The notes: generated by a model from the sequence alone, not told the origin. DNA of 64,000 nt from an uncultured Paracoccaceae bacterium (GCA_937883775.1 CAKZXZ010000177.1:1-64000), one strand, 5' to 3'. Positions 1 through 9,533 are shown, counted from the first letter of the stretch. Numbers and translations: made by a program.

Positions 1-98
1 ATGAACTTGTGGACGACGCAAGATTGGGCGTCTTTTCCTTCGACCAGCAAGAGCAGGATGCTACTCTCAGCACCGACGATTATCTGGAGGAGATCGCG

Positions 99-491
99 AT
101 GTCGGGCGTATTTGACGAAGACCTGTTCAAGATTGGTTTGGAGCGACGCAAAGCCACTTTGGGCGAAGACTATGTCAGCGCTGCGATGGACGGCGCCGAT
201 GCGTTTACGCGCGCCTTTCAAGAGGGGCAGACCGCCTGGGCGTGGGGATTTGGCTGGGGCGACGACGCCATCGACGCCAAGACCCGCAGCATGATGAACC
301 TTGCGATGCTGGGCGCTTTGGGCCGGATGCACGAGTTTGAGATTCACTGTCGTGGCGCATTGACCAATGGTGTCAGCAAAGAGCAGATCCGCGCGATTTG
401 TCATGTCGTGGCCATCTATGCTGGCGTGCCAATGGCGCATGACTGCTTCCGTTCAGCGCGCAAAGTGCTGCAAGAAGCTAACGTCTTATAA
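99..491 (+). CDS. Carboxymuconolactone decarboxylase family protein
   Basis: A 130-residue protein of the carboxymuconolactone decarboxylase / AhpD-like fold. Members are small all-helical enzymes such as PcaC of the beta-ketoadipate pathway, or thiol-dependent reductases. Visible family features are the central helix with LAMLGALGRMHEFEIH and the following GVSKEQIRAICHVVAIYAGVP stretch (positions about 381-443), typical of PcaC-like decarboxylases without the AhpD CxxC pair. I chose ATG 99 because GGAGGAG lies 6 bases upstream. The same frame stays open to the left edge of the window (a GTG at 9 and no stop), so the true start may be further left or the protein may carry an N-terminal extension. 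Its last 14 bases overlap the convergent transporter gene. The exact substrate is unknown. Confidence 0.8.
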   Translation: MSGVFDEDLFKIGLERRKATLGEDYVSAAMDGADAFTRAFQEGQTAWAWGFGWGDDAIDAKTRSMMNLAMLGALGRMHEFEIHCRGALTNGVSKEQIRAICHVVAIYAGVPMAHDCFRSARKVLQEANVL

Positions 492-1299
492 GCGACAGGC
501 CGATCCCGCCCAGCACCAGCGCGGTGGCGATCGCAAAACGAAGTGTAAGCTCTTCCGACAAAAAGAGCATGCCGCCCCCGAGCGCGATAATCGGGACGGT
601 CAGCTGGGCAATCGCCGCTGTAGTTGCCGCGATACGGGGCAGAACACCATACCAAAGCGCATACCCCAGACCTGAGGTGAGCGCGCCCGCAATTGTGGCC
701 AGTGCCGCACCGGCAAGGTTGACCTCATCGCGCAGAACCAATGCGATCAGCAGCACGGGCGGGGTGGCGTAAAGAAAGTTCATCGCCGTGTCCTGCAACG
801 GGTCAGCGGCCCCGCGACCCACCAACGAATAAAGCCCCCACCCCAGCGCGCCCAGCGTCATCAACGCAACACCCGAAAGGGCGGGTGCCTGCGCGCCGCT
901 GGGCCACATCAGATAGACCAGCCCCGCAAAGGCGATGAGCGCGCCCGCCCAGCGCTGCAGCGAGATCGGCTCGCGGGCGATGAGGGCGCCTGCAAACATG
1001 GTCACCTGCACCCCGCCAAACAGGATCAGCGCGCCGACCCCCGCGTCCAGTGTGACATAAGCAAACGAGAACCCGATCACGTAAATCAAAAGGCTGCCCG
1101 CCCCCGCTGGCCGCAACGACCAGTCGGCAGGCCTGCTGCGCATGGCGACAAGTGCAGCAAGGGCAAGCGCGCCCGAAAGCATGCGGATCCCGGCGAAACT
1201 AGCAGGCCCCATACCTGCATCAACCAAGGCCAAGCGGTTGAGAACCGAGTTCGAGGCAAAGGCGATCATCACCAGACAGACGAGAAGGAACAGGCGCAT
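478..1299 (-). CDS. EamA/DMT-superfamily membrane transporter
   Basis: A 273-residue, very hydrophobic protein with about ten predicted transmembrane helices in two homologous halves, the layout of EamA (DUF6) drug/metabolite transporters. The N-terminus (MRLFLLVCLVMIAFASNSVL) gives the first helix, and the second half ends with the usual LVLGGIGLSLIRR after the last helix. Such proteins usually export amino acids, nucleosides or toxic metabolites; nothing here identifies the substrate. It is convergent with the decarboxylase-like gene and overlaps its last 14 bases. A 191-bp gap separates it from groEL upstream, which holds the groEL terminator and a dispersed repeat copy, so it is probably not part of the groESL transcript. 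Confidence 0.85.
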   Translation of the reverse strand: MRLFLLVCLVMIAFASNSVLNRLALVDAGMGPASFAGIRMLSGALALAALVAMRSRPADWSLRPAGAGSLLIYVIGFSFAYVTLDAGVGALILFGGVQVTMFAGALIAREPISLQRWAGALIAFAGLVYLMWPSGAQAPALSGVALMTLGALGWGLYSLVGRGAADPLQDTAMNFLYATPPVLLIALVLRDEVNLAGAALATIAGALTSGLGYALWYGVLPRIAATTAAIAQLTVPIIALGGGMLFLSEELTLRFAIATALVLGGIGLSLIRR

Positions 1300-1330
1300 C
1301 CGTTGCGCTTATCGTCTTGCTTCACCTTTG

Positions 1331-1352
1331 TCCAAGTATCCTCGCCGAAGGC
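1331..1352 (-). repeat. Dispersed intergenic repeat, copy 1 (short)
   Basis: Read on the minus strand this is GCCTTCGGCGAGGAT followed by ACTTGGA. It shares its core with copies at 4651-4683, 8685-8718 and 40705-40736. This copy lacks a clean AAAAAGCGAA tail. It lies between the groEL terminator and the EamA gene. Confidence 0.6.
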
Positions 1353-1376
1353 ATGTCGGGCGGGGGATCAATAAGC

Positions 1377-1403
1377 AAAAGGGCCGCAGTGAATGCGGCC
1401 CCT
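1377..1403 (-). terminator. Intrinsic terminator downstream of groEL
   Basis: On the minus strand GGGCCGCA, loop TTCAC, TGCGGCCC form a perfect 8-bp stem (1381-1401), followed by TTTT (1380-1377). It lies about 90 bases past the groEL stop. A second hairpin, TTTTGCC/GGCAAAA around 1435-1451, sits between it and the gene and may protect the 3' end. Confidence 0.75.
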
Positions 1404-1490
1404 TCTTAACCTTAAGCGACTTCCCCTTTGGGTATTTTGCCTGTGGCAAAACCCTATCGGGAAACGCCGATCCTGAAAGGATCGACTGGC

Positions 1491-3155
<1,665 letters not shown>

Positions 3156-3185
3156 TCAGATAGTTGCGTTGGATAAGATGCGAGA

Positions 3186-3473
3186 TCAGGCGATGATGCC
3201 CAGGATGTCGCTTTCTTTCATCATCAACAGCTCTTCGCCGTCGACGGTCACTTCGGTGCCGGACCACTTGCCGAACAGGATCTTGTCACCCTCTTTGACA
3301 GCCATGTCGATCAGCTCACCGCTGTCTTTGCGGGCGCCTTCACCACAAGCAATCACTTCGCCCTCGGCAGGCTTTTCTTTCGCGCTTTCGGGGATAATCA
3401 GTCCACCGGAAGTTTTCTCATCGCTTTCCGTGCGGCGTACCAGCACGCGGTCATGAAGCGGTTTCAATGCCAT
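3186..3473 (-). CDS. groES: Co-chaperonin GroES (Cpn10)
   Basis: A 95-residue co-chaperonin that caps the GroEL ring as a heptamer. [14 protein letters not shown] at the start, the mobile loop [17 protein letters not shown] (residues about 18-34), and the ending [10 protein letters not shown] are all classic GroES. I chose ATG 3473 because it begins the conserved sequence. The frame is open for 14 more codons upstream, but that stretch runs into the CIRCE operator and is not family-like. It is the first gene of the groES-groEL operon. The operator and a TTGACA promoter lie 35-100 bases upstream. Confidence 0.98.
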   Translation of the reverse strand: MALKPLHDRVLVRRTESDEKTSGGLIIPESAKEKPAEGEVIACGEGARKDSGELIDMAVKEGDKILFGKWSGTEVTVDGEELLMMKESDILGIIA

Positions 3474-3507
3474 CTTTGCAGCTCCTTGGCTCAAAGTTTC
3501 TCCCAAT

Positions 3508-3536
3508 GTTATCACTCAACTCGTTCGAGTGATAAC
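3508..3536. promoter_or_regulatory. CIRCE-type operator (HrcA site) of groESL
   Basis: A perfect inverted repeat: GTTATCACTC, a 9-base spacer (3518-3526), GAGTGATAAC. It matches the architecture of the CIRCE element, TTAGCACTC-N9-GAGTGCTAA, differing only by a symmetric substitution in each arm (G to T / C to A). It sits 35 bases upstream of the groES start, just downstream of the proposed -10. That position is expected for repression by HrcA. hrcA itself is not in this window. Confidence 0.85.
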
Positions 3537-3542
3537 GCAGCG

Positions 3543-3571
3543 GAAATAATCAAGCCGCGACATGCTGTCAA
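3543..3571 (-). promoter_or_regulatory. Candidate groESL promoter
   Basis: On the minus strand a perfect -35 TTGACA (3571-3566) is followed after 17 bases by TATTTC (3548-3543), a weak -10. The start point would fall at the edge of the CIRCE palindrome. The -35 and the position relative to the operator are convincing; the -10 is poor (3 of 6). Confidence 0.5.
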
Positions 3572-3656
3572 CAGGCTGCATCTGCAAAATTTGAGATGTC
3601 TTGCGATGCGGCGGTGCGCCGCTTAGCCTTCCGCAACTCATCCCGAAAGGATCCCC

Positions 3657-4649
3657 ATGCTGCGTCTTGTCTTTTGCCTTGCCCTGATCTGTCTTGGAGG
3701 GCCTGCCTTTGCGCGCTGCGACGGCGCATCCGTGCTTGACCGGCTGAGCGATGCCGATCGCATGGAACTGGATGCCAGCATCGCCGCAACGCCGTATCCG
3801 GAAGGGCTGTTTTGGCAAGCGACAAAGGGCGGCAAGACCCTTCATCTGATCGGAACAATGCACGTCTATGACCCCCGGCTTGAACCGATCCTGGCACAGA
3901 TCGCGCCGCTGATCCCCGATGCGGATCTGATCTTGCTGGAAACCACCAAGGCGGCCGAGGCACAGCTGCAAGCCGATCTGGCCTCCAAGCCAGACCTGCT
4001 GTTCATTACCGAAGGCCCGACCTTGCCTGATCTGTTGCCCGAAGCTGTGTGGCAAACGCTTGCCGATCAGGCACGTGCACGGCAAATCCCCGCCTTCATG
4101 GCCGCGAAATTCCAGCCCTGGTATCTGGCGCTGATGCTTGGCGTGCCGCCTTGCGCGATGGAGGGGATGGTCACCGGTCAGCGCGGGCTGGACCATATGA
4201 TTATGAACCGTGCCGAAACGGCAGACACACCCACACAGGCGCTTGAGCCCTATGATACGCTTTTCACACTTTTCGGCAGTGAAAGCATGGACGCCCAGAT
4301 CGAGATGCTACAGGCCACCATTGCCATGAACCGCGAGGCCGACGCCCTGTTTGCAACGCTGCTTGATCTTTATTTCACGCAGCAACATGTCAAAGCCTGG
4401 CAATTCTCGCGACTGGCCGCGCGCGATATGCCCGGCGCACAGCTAGACGAGATCGACATCATGTTCGCGGAAATGGAAGAGGTCCTACTCACCCGTCGCA
4501 ACCTCAAATGGATGCCGGTGATCGCCGAGGCCGTGAACGCGCATGACACCCTTCTTATCGGCATGGGGGCTGCACATCTGGGCGGCGAGACCGGCGTTCT
4601 GAACCTTCTGGCGCAAGAGGGCTATACGCTTACTCAACTGCCCTTGTGA
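3657..4649 (+). CDS. TraB/GumN family protein, exported
   Basis: A 330-residue protein of the TraB/GumN (TIKI-like) family, whose members are putative metalloproteases with two conserved GxxH-type motifs. The first motif is seen as HLIGTMHVYD (residues about 63-72). The second is LIGMGAAHLGGETGV near residue 305, spaced as in the family. The first 20 residues (MLRLVFCLALICLGGPAFA) form a cleavable signal peptide, so the product should act in the periplasm or on the membrane. It is transcribed away from groES, with 120 bases between its start and the CIRCE element. A copy of the dispersed repeat begins two bases after the stop codon. Catalytic activity in bacteria is not established. Confidence 0.85.
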   Translation: MLRLVFCLALICLGGPAFARCDGASVLDRLSDADRMELDASIAATPYPEGLFWQATKGGKTLHLIGTMHVYDPRLEPILAQIAPLIPDADLILLETTKAAEAQLQADLASKPDLLFITEGPTLPDLLPEAVWQTLADQARARQIPAFMAAKFQPWYLALMLGVPPCAMEGMVTGQRGLDHMIMNRAETADTPTQALEPYDTLFTLFGSESMDAQIEMLQATIAMNREADALFATLLDLYFTQQHVKAWQFSRLAARDMPGAQLDEIDIMFAEMEEVLLTRRNLKWMPVIAEAVNAHDTLLIGMGAAHLGGETGVLNLLAQEGYTLTQLPL

Positions 4650-4650
4650 T

Positions 4651-4683
4651 CTTTCGCTTTTTCCAAATATCCCCGCCGGAGGC
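4651..4683 (-). repeat. Dispersed intergenic repeat, copy 2
   Basis: CTTTCGCTTTTTCC then AAATATCCCCGCCGGAGGC. On the minus strand it reads GCCTCCGGCGGGGATATTT plus GGAAAAAGCGAAAG, a compensated variant of the copy at 40705 in which TTCG is replaced by TCCG and GAGG by GGGG. It starts two bases after the TraB-family stop. Confidence 0.65.
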
Positions 4684-4784
4684 GCTTTCCGAACGCAAGG
4701 TCGCACCCCTTTGACAGGGCCGTGACAAGGCGCGCGCAGCCGTTTAAACCACGCCCAAATTGCCCACATCTGCAGGACAGCGTC

Positions 4785-5705
4785 ATGAGCACACTCATTT
4801 TCGGTCACAAATCCCCCGACACCGACAGCACCGGGTCGCCCCTGATCTGGGCATGGTATCTGAACCATATCAAAAACCATGAAGCAGAGGCCGTCTTGCT
4901 GGGGGAGCCCAACACAGAAGCGGCGTTCATGCTCAAGCACTGGAACCTGCCCAAGCCGCGGATCATCGATGATGTCGAAGACGATCAGGCCGCAATCATC
5001 GTGGACACCAACAACCCGGCAGAGCTGCCCGCCAACATCAACAACGCGGACGTGCAAGCGATCATCGACCACCACAAGCTGGTTGGTGGTCTGGAAACCA
5101 AAGGCCCCATTGATATCACGGTCCGCCCCGTCGCCTGTACGGCCACGATCATGTACGAGCTGATCGGCAAGGACGTCGCGCAGATGCCAAAGGATATCAA
5201 AGGGGCGATGTTGTCGTGCATCCTGTCCGACACACTCGCATTCCGCTCTCCGACCACAACGCAGGCCGACGAAGCACTGGCCCACGGCCTTGCCAAAGAG
5301 CTTGACGTTGACCTGCATGAATATGCAGACGCGCTTTTCGCGGCAAAGTCCGACGTTTCGGCGTTCTCGGACGCGGAACTGCTGCGGATGGATTCCAAGG
5401 AATACGCGGTCGAGGGCACCAAATTCCGGGTGTCCGTTCTGGAAACCACCAAGCCCGCGATCATCCTTGATCGCAAAGCCTCCCTGATGGAGAGCATGAC
5501 GACCGTTGCCTCTGAAGACGGTGTCGATCAAGTTCTGCTGTTCGTGGTGGACATCCTGAAAGAAGAAGCCACGATGCTGGTTCCCAACGATCTGACCAAG
5601 ACGGTTGCCGAGAAGTCCTTTGACGCGTCCGTCTCTGGCGATCACGTGGTACTTCCCGGTGTAATGTCGCGCAAAAAGCAAATCATCCCAAACCTCAAAC
5701 TCTGA
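4785..5705 (+). CDS. ppaC: Manganese-dependent inorganic pyrophosphatase (family II)
   Basis: A 306-residue family II pyrophosphatase of the DHH phosphoesterase superfamily. It hydrolyses PPi to phosphate in the cytoplasm and so pulls biosynthetic reactions forward. Metal-binding motifs are all present: GHKSPDTDS near the N-terminus, VDTNNPAEL about residue 72, the DHH signature in IIDHHKLVGG about residue 94, and SDTLAFRSPT about residue 146. The C-terminal DHHA2 domain ends with the substrate-binding SRKKQIIPNL. I chose ATG 4785 because the family sequence MSTLIFGHKSPDTDS starts there and AGGACAG lies just upstream. The gene stands alone and is followed by a good intrinsic terminator. Confidence 0.95.
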   Translation: MSTLIFGHKSPDTDSTGSPLIWAWYLNHIKNHEAEAVLLGEPNTEAAFMLKHWNLPKPRIIDDVEDDQAAIIVDTNNPAELPANINNADVQAIIDHHKLVGGLETKGPIDITVRPVACTATIMYELIGKDVAQMPKDIKGAMLSCILSDTLAFRSPTTTQADEALAHGLAKELDVDLHEYADALFAAKSDVSAFSDAELLRMDSKEYAVEGTKFRVSVLETTKPAIILDRKASLMESMTTVASEDGVDQVLLFVVDILKEEATMLVPNDLTKTVAEKSFDASVSGDHVVLPGVMSRKKQIIPNLKL

Positions 5706-5731
5706 ACGCCAAATCAGTAGAAAAGAATAAA

Positions 5732-5756
5732 GGGCGTCTCAAAGAGGCGCCCTTTT
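5732..5756 (+). terminator. Intrinsic terminator after ppaC
   Basis: GGGCGTCTC, loop AAA, GAGGCGCCC (9-bp stem with one G-U pair) followed by TTTTCATTT. It lies 27 bases past the pyrophosphatase stop. Confidence 0.85.
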
Positions 5757-5809
5757 CATTTGGATAAAAGCCGCGCATGAAGCGTTACGCTTGAAACCAG
5801 AGGCCCCCC

Positions 5810-6682
5810 ATGACCCAGATCATTTCGTCCCTGTCCGACATCTCAGACCGCTATGACGCGCTTTTCGTGGATCTGTGGGGGTGTTTGCACAATGGCCTGA
5901 CGCCCTTCCCGTCAGCAGTCAAAGCCATGCAAGACTATCGGGAGAGAGGCGGCACCGTGGTTTTGGTCACAAACTCCCCGCGGCCACGTCTGGCCGTTGA
6001 AGCACAGTTGGCTGAAATCGGGGTTGCGCGCGATGCCTGGGATACGATTGCGACCTCTGGGGACAGCGCGCGCGCCGCGATGTTTCGCGGCGTTGTCGGA
6101 CAAAAGGTCTACGTCATGGGTCAGGAACATGACGCGCCGTTCTTTGATGAAATCTCGGTGGTGACAGACCCGGTCAACATCACCAGGACCCCGCTGGATC
6201 AGGCAGACGGTATCGTCTGTCTTGGCCCCGAAGACCCTTATGCCGATCCAGACGTCAACCGCCCTGATTTTCTTTATGCCAAACAAAAGGGTCTCAAACT
6301 GCTCTGCGCGAACCCCGACATTGTGGTGGACCGTGGCGACAAGCGTGAATGGTGCGCGGGCGCATTAGCCAAGCTTTACACCGAAATGGGCGGTGAAAGC
6401 CTTTACTTCGGCAAGCCGCATCCGCCGATCTATGATCTGGCCCGTCGACGTCTGTCCGCTTTGGGAAAAGACGTGCCCGATGCCAACATCCTCGCCATCG
6501 GGGACGGTGTGCTGACAGACATCAAAGGGGCCATGGGAGAAGATATCGATTCTCTATTTATTTCCGGAGGACTCGCTGCCGCCGAAACCAAAACGTCGCA
6601 TGATCCTGACCCGGATGCGCTAAGCGCTTATATTCAAAAGGAAATGTCCAATCCAACCTTTACAATAGGTCATCTTCGCTGA
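5810..6682 (+). CDS. TIGR01459 family HAD-type (class IIA) hydrolase
   Basis: A 290-residue haloacid-dehalogenase superfamily protein of the NagD-like IIA subclass. Motif I is LFVDLWGCLHNG (nucleophile Asp21, with Trp where most family members have the second Asp two residues later). Motif II is VLVTNSPRP about residue 54. Motif III/IV region shows YFGKPHPPIYDLA about residue 202 and the metal-binding AIGDGVLTDIKGA about residue 228. The DLWG form of motif I is typical of the alphaproteobacterial TIGR01459 group, whose substrate is not defined. It is a cytoplasmic enzyme, probably a sugar-phosphate or nucleotide phosphatase. It is monocistronic by appearance, between the ppaC terminator and the AT-rich promoter region of the MaoC gene. 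Confidence 0.88.
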   Translation: MTQIISSLSDISDRYDALFVDLWGCLHNGLTPFPSAVKAMQDYRERGGTVVLVTNSPRPRLAVEAQLAEIGVARDAWDTIATSGDSARAAMFRGVVGQKVYVMGQEHDAPFFDEISVVTDPVNITRTPLDQADGIVCLGPEDPYADPDVNRPDFLYAKQKGLKLLCANPDIVVDRGDKREWCAGALAKLYTEMGGESLYFGKPHPPIYDLARRRLSALGKDVPDANILAIGDGVLTDIKGAMGEDIDSLFISGGLAAAETKTSHDPDPDALSAYIQKEMSNPTFTIGHLR

Positions 6683-6723
6683 CCCTCTATTTCCTTGCTT
6701 TTCTGCATTTGCAAAGTAATTAA

Positions 6724-6765
6724 GTTACCAAATCTTAGTTGCATTGGTATATATGTTACCAAGTC
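6724..6765 (+). promoter_or_regulatory. Promoter with flanking direct repeats ahead of the MaoC gene
   Basis: An AT-rich stretch with TTACCA (6725-6730), 17 bases, then TATATA (6748-6753), a plausible sigma-70-type promoter. GTTACCAAATC (6724-6734) and GTTACCAAGTC (6755-6765) are direct repeats spaced 31 bases apart, about three helical turns. One overlaps the -35 and the other lies just past the -10, as expected for a repressor pair. The regulator is unknown. Confidence 0.4.
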
Positions 6766-6782
6766 ATTCGTAGGAGAGACTC

Positions 6783-7226
6783 ATGTTGGATAACCAACCG
6801 CGCGGCACAATCTGCATTGAAGACCTCGAAATCGGGATGGTCCGTTATCTCCGCAAAGAGGTGACAGATCGCGACATCGAGCTTTTTGCAGAGGTGTCGA
6901 CCGATCATAATCCTGTGCATATGGACGATGCCTACGCGATGGACACCATCTTTGAGGGTCGCATTGCGCATGGGATGCTGACCGCCGGGTTGATCTCTGC
7001 GGTAATTGGCGAACAATTACCGGGCCACGGCACGGTGTATCTGGGTCAATCGCTTAAATTCATGGCGCCTGTGCGCCCCGGTGACATGGTTTATGCAGAG
7101 GTAAAAGTCCTCGAGATTGACTATGCCCGCCGCCGGGTCCAGCTTGAAACGCATTGTGCCGTTGGTGATACGGTCGTGTTGAAAGGCGAAGCGACAGTTC
7201 TGGCACCGTCGCGCAAGTTCGACTGA
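6783..7226 (+). CDS. MaoC-like (R)-specific enoyl-CoA hydratase
   Basis: A 147-residue single hot-dog domain of the MaoC/PhaJ type. It is expected to hydrate trans-2-enoyl-CoA to (R)-3-hydroxyacyl-CoA, linking beta-oxidation to polyhydroxyalkanoate or related pathways in the cytoplasm. The hydratase-2 motif is VSTDHNPVHMDDAYA, with the catalytic Asp and His in DHNPVH (residues about 41-46), followed by GRIAHGML. The start at ATG 6783 has a good TAGGAGAG site 5 bases upstream. It is preceded by an AT-rich promoter region with direct repeats and followed after 40 bases by ribF on the same strand. No PHA synthase is nearby, so the pathway assignment is an inference. Confidence 0.9.
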   Translation: MLDNQPRGTICIEDLEIGMVRYLRKEVTDRDIELFAEVSTDHNPVHMDDAYAMDTIFEGRIAHGMLTAGLISAVIGEQLPGHGTVYLGQSLKFMAPVRPGDMVYAEVKVLEIDYARRRVQLETHCAVGDTVVLKGEATVLAPSRKFD

Positions 7227-7266
7227 CCGCTTGCGCCGCGCGGGCTGCGGCGCTACCTCCCTGCCC

Positions 7267-8199
7267 ATGCGGATTATCCGGGACACCCAGTTTGTAGACC
7301 CTTCAGATCGCGGCGCGAGCGCCGCGATTGGCAATTTTGATGGCGTCCATCTGGGGCATCAGGCCGTCATCGACATCGCGCGCACTGCCGGTCAAGCGAT
7401 CAAAGCGCCGCTTGGCGTCATGACGTTTGAGCCCCATCCACGCGAGTTTTTCGCCAAAGACGCCCCCGCCTTTCGCCTGATGAATGCCGAAGCCAAGGCT
7501 AACCGGCTTGAAAAGCTTGGCGTCGAGCGGCTGTACGAGATCAGCTTCAACGCCCGCCTTGCCGCTCTCACAGCGCGCGAATTTGCCCAAGCCATTATCG
7601 TTGATGCACTGGGGCTGAAACACATCGTCGTGGGACGCGACTTTTGTTTTGGCAAAGGCCGTAGCGGGACATCCGGCATGCTTGCAGATTTTGGCGCCGA
7701 AATGGGCTTTGGCGTGACAGTCGCTGATTTGGTGCAAGGCGTTCAAGGCAACGTCTCGTCCACGAATATCCGCGAGGCCCTGTCTGATGGGCGCCCCGGA
7801 GATGCAGCAAAAATGCTTGGACACTACCACCGGATCGAAGGCGAAGTGATCCGCGGCGATCAGCGCGGGCGGCATCTGGGGTATCCGACTGCAAACATGT
7901 CCATCCTGGGGCTACACCCGCCGAAATTCGGCGTCTACGCTGTGCGTGTCGATGTTCTAAGCGGCCCACATCAAGGCAGCTATATCGGTGCAAGCTCTAT
8001 TGGAGTGCGCCCGATGTTTGGCGAAAATGTCCCGAACTGCGAGACGTTCCTGTTTGATTTCAAAGGGGATCTTTACGGATCCCATCTGTCAGTTGCCTTG
8101 GTCGATTTCCTGCGGCCCGAGATGAAATTTGATGGCATCGACGCATTGGTGACCCAGATGGGTGCCGATTGCGCCCGCGCCCGTGCGATCCTCGCATGA
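7267..8199 (+). CDS. ribF: Bifunctional riboflavin kinase / FAD synthetase
   Basis: A 310-residue enzyme that phosphorylates riboflavin to FMN and adenylates FMN to FAD. The N-terminal FAD synthetase domain shows AAIGNFDGVHLGHQAVI (residues about 18-34) with the HxGH nucleotidyl-transferase motif, and later GRSGTSGML, equivalent to the KMSKS-like region. The C-terminal flavokinase domain has GRHLGYPTANM near residue 204 and FGVYAVRVD. I chose ATG 7267 because homologues start close to MRIIRDTQF; no strong ribosome site is visible and a TTG at 7231 is in frame. Its TGA overlaps the ATG of the next gene (ATGA), so the two are translationally coupled. Confidence 0.95.
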   Translation: MRIIRDTQFVDPSDRGASAAIGNFDGVHLGHQAVIDIARTAGQAIKAPLGVMTFEPHPREFFAKDAPAFRLMNAEAKANRLEKLGVERLYEISFNARLAALTAREFAQAIIVDALGLKHIVVGRDFCFGKGRSGTSGMLADFGAEMGFGVTVADLVQGVQGNVSSTNIREALSDGRPGDAAKMLGHYHRIEGEVIRGDQRGRHLGYPTANMSILGLHPPKFGVYAVRVDVLSGPHQGSYIGASSIGVRPMFGENVPNCETFLFDFKGDLYGSHLSVALVDFLRPEMKFDGIDALVTQMGADCARARAILA

Positions 8200-8705
8200 G
8201 CTTTCAAGACCCGATCCACCGCGACGGCCTACGTCATAGGTTTTGGGAACGGGTGCCGCTTCAGAAGATGTCGCCCAGCGAATGGGAAGCCCTGTGCGAT
8301 GGATGCGGGAAATGCTGCCTGAACAAGCTCGAAGATGAAGAGACGCAAGAGGTCGCACTGACCCGCGTGGCCTGCCGTCTGCTGGACGATCAGACCTGTC
8401 GCTGCGCGCAGTATGACATTCGCCTGCAATTTGTGCCCGAATGTGTGCAGCTGTCGCCCAAGACCCTGCCAGATATCGCTTATTGGATGCCCGAGACCTG
8501 CGCCTACCGGCTGCTGCATGAAGGCAAGCCACTTTATGATTGGCATCCGTTGATTTCCGGCGATCCGCAGACCGTGCATGACGCGGGCGTGTCGGTTCAG
8601 GGCTGGACGGTGCCTGAATTCGAGGTGCCGGAAGAGGAGTGGGAAGACCACATCATTGACGAGCCAACGGGCCACGGTCAGGCCGCCTTCGGCGAGGATA
8701 TTTGA
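8196..8705 (+). CDS. YcgN/UPF0260 family cysteine-cluster protein
   Basis: A 169-residue protein of the YcgN (UPF0260, CxxCxxCC zinc/iron-chelating) family of unknown function. The N-terminal cluster is CDGCGKCCLNKLED (residues about 31-44), followed by CRLLDDQTCRCAQY and later CVQLSPKTLPDIAYWMPETC, the usual arrangement. HPLISGDPQTVHDAGVSV near residue 119 is also typical. The start ATG 8196 overlaps the ribF stop as ATGA. The last residues AAFGEDI are encoded by the beginning of a dispersed intergenic repeat (8685-8718), so the repeat has captured or supplied the 3' end of the gene. Confidence 0.9.
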   Translation: MSFQDPIHRDGLRHRFWERVPLQKMSPSEWEALCDGCGKCCLNKLEDEETQEVALTRVACRLLDDQTCRCAQYDIRLQFVPECVQLSPKTLPDIAYWMPETCAYRLLHEGKPLYDWHPLISGDPQTVHDAGVSVQGWTVPEFEVPEEEWEDHIIDEPTGHGQAAFGEDI

Positions 8706-8718
8706 AAAAAGCGAAAGC
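8685..8718 (+). repeat. Dispersed intergenic repeat, copy 3, overlapping a stop codon
   Basis: GCCTTCGGCGAGGATATTT followed by GAAAAAAGCGAAAG. The first half is translated as the C-terminus of the YcgN-type protein (AFGEDI, then TGA at 8703-8705). The other copies are at 1331, 4651 and 40705. Confidence 0.65.
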
Positions 8719-8729
8719 GCAGGCAGCGC

Positions 8730-9533
8730 CTAAACGGCAGTTGTGATGTGCGCCTGGAAGCGGTTGATGTGCGCCGCAAAGACGGCAGCATGGGTCAGTG
8801 GGCCCATATGACCGACGCCATTGATCGTGTGGGATGTTGCATTTGGCAAGCGACGCGCGAGCGTTGCGTTGATGGCTGCGGTTACTGGATTTGAACGGCT
8901 TCCCCGCAGCAAAAGCGTTGGCGTTTCCAGCGCCTCAAGGCGTCCCGGCGTGAGCTGACCGGCGTTGTCTTCATTGATCGCAGGTGCCCCGGCAAGGATC
9001 AAATGGATCCGATCGGTGAGCGCGCGCTGCTGACTGTCAGGCAAGCTCTCCCACGGTGCGCCGGTGCCCCAGATATCAGTGAACAGCCGTGCGGCCCTGG
9101 GGCGATCTTCGGCCTCCATCGCGGCGACGAAGGGCGCAAAAGCGACCTCGTGTGCGGCATGTTCGGGCGTGCCCTGCGCAGCGGCGAAAAAAACCGGTTC
9201 AATCAAAGTGAGAGAGCGAAGGCTGGCCGGATGCTCTAACGCGAGGCGCAAGGCAACCGTTGCACCGAAAGAATGGCCCATGACGTGCATCGGCGCATCG
9301 CAGAAGCTGTGCGCGATCGAGGTGGTTTGCGCCTGATAATCAGTGACCCCGTCCCATTTCGCGCTGCGTCCGTGACCCGGCATATCAAACGCGATAGCGT
9401 TCAACCCGGCCTTGGCGACCAGCGGGGCCCATGCGCCTTGATGCGCAAGTGAACAGTGGATCAGCAACGTATCAGGTGCAGTGCCGTATTGCGCCCAGTA
9501 AACCGACAGGCCCGCGCGATGATCGCGTGGCAT
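8730..9533 (-). CDS. Alpha/beta hydrolase
   Basis: A 267-residue alpha/beta-hydrolase fold enzyme. The nucleophile elbow is VMGHSFGATVAL (Ser about residue 87). The oxyanion strand is LLIHCSLAHQGAW near residue 22, the acid is in the region of TPTLLLRGSRSNPVT, and the catalytic His is in INGVGHMGPLTHA near residue 248. FDMPGHGRSAKWDG is the usual loop of esterases and epoxide-hydrolase-like members. I chose ATG 9533, which lies one base after the stop of the upstream DsbA-like gene. A longer frame exists but lies wholly inside that gene. It probably forms a two-gene operon with the isomerase-like gene. The substrate is unknown. Confidence 0.88.
   Translation of the reverse strand: MPRDHRAGLSVYWAQYGTAPDTLLIHCSLAHQGAWAPLVAKAGLNAIAFDMPGHGRSAKWDGVTDYQAQTTSIAHSFCDAPMHVMGHSFGATVALRLALEHPASLRSLTLIEPVFFAAAQGTPEHAAHEVAFAPFVAAMEAEDRPRAARLFTDIWGTGAPWESLPDSQQRALTDRIHLILAGAPAINEDNAGQLTPGRLEALETPTLLLRGSRSNPVTAAINATLARRLPNATSHTINGVGHMGPLTHAAVFAAHINRFQAHITTAV

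Noticed and set aside
4485..5681. 398-codon open frame antisense to ppaC
   Set aside because: Shadow of the pyrophosphatase; no domain and no ribosome site.
8169..8195. Longer N-terminus of the YcgN-type protein
   Set aside because: The earlier start lies inside ribF; the ATGA overlap at 8196 gives the family-typical beginning.
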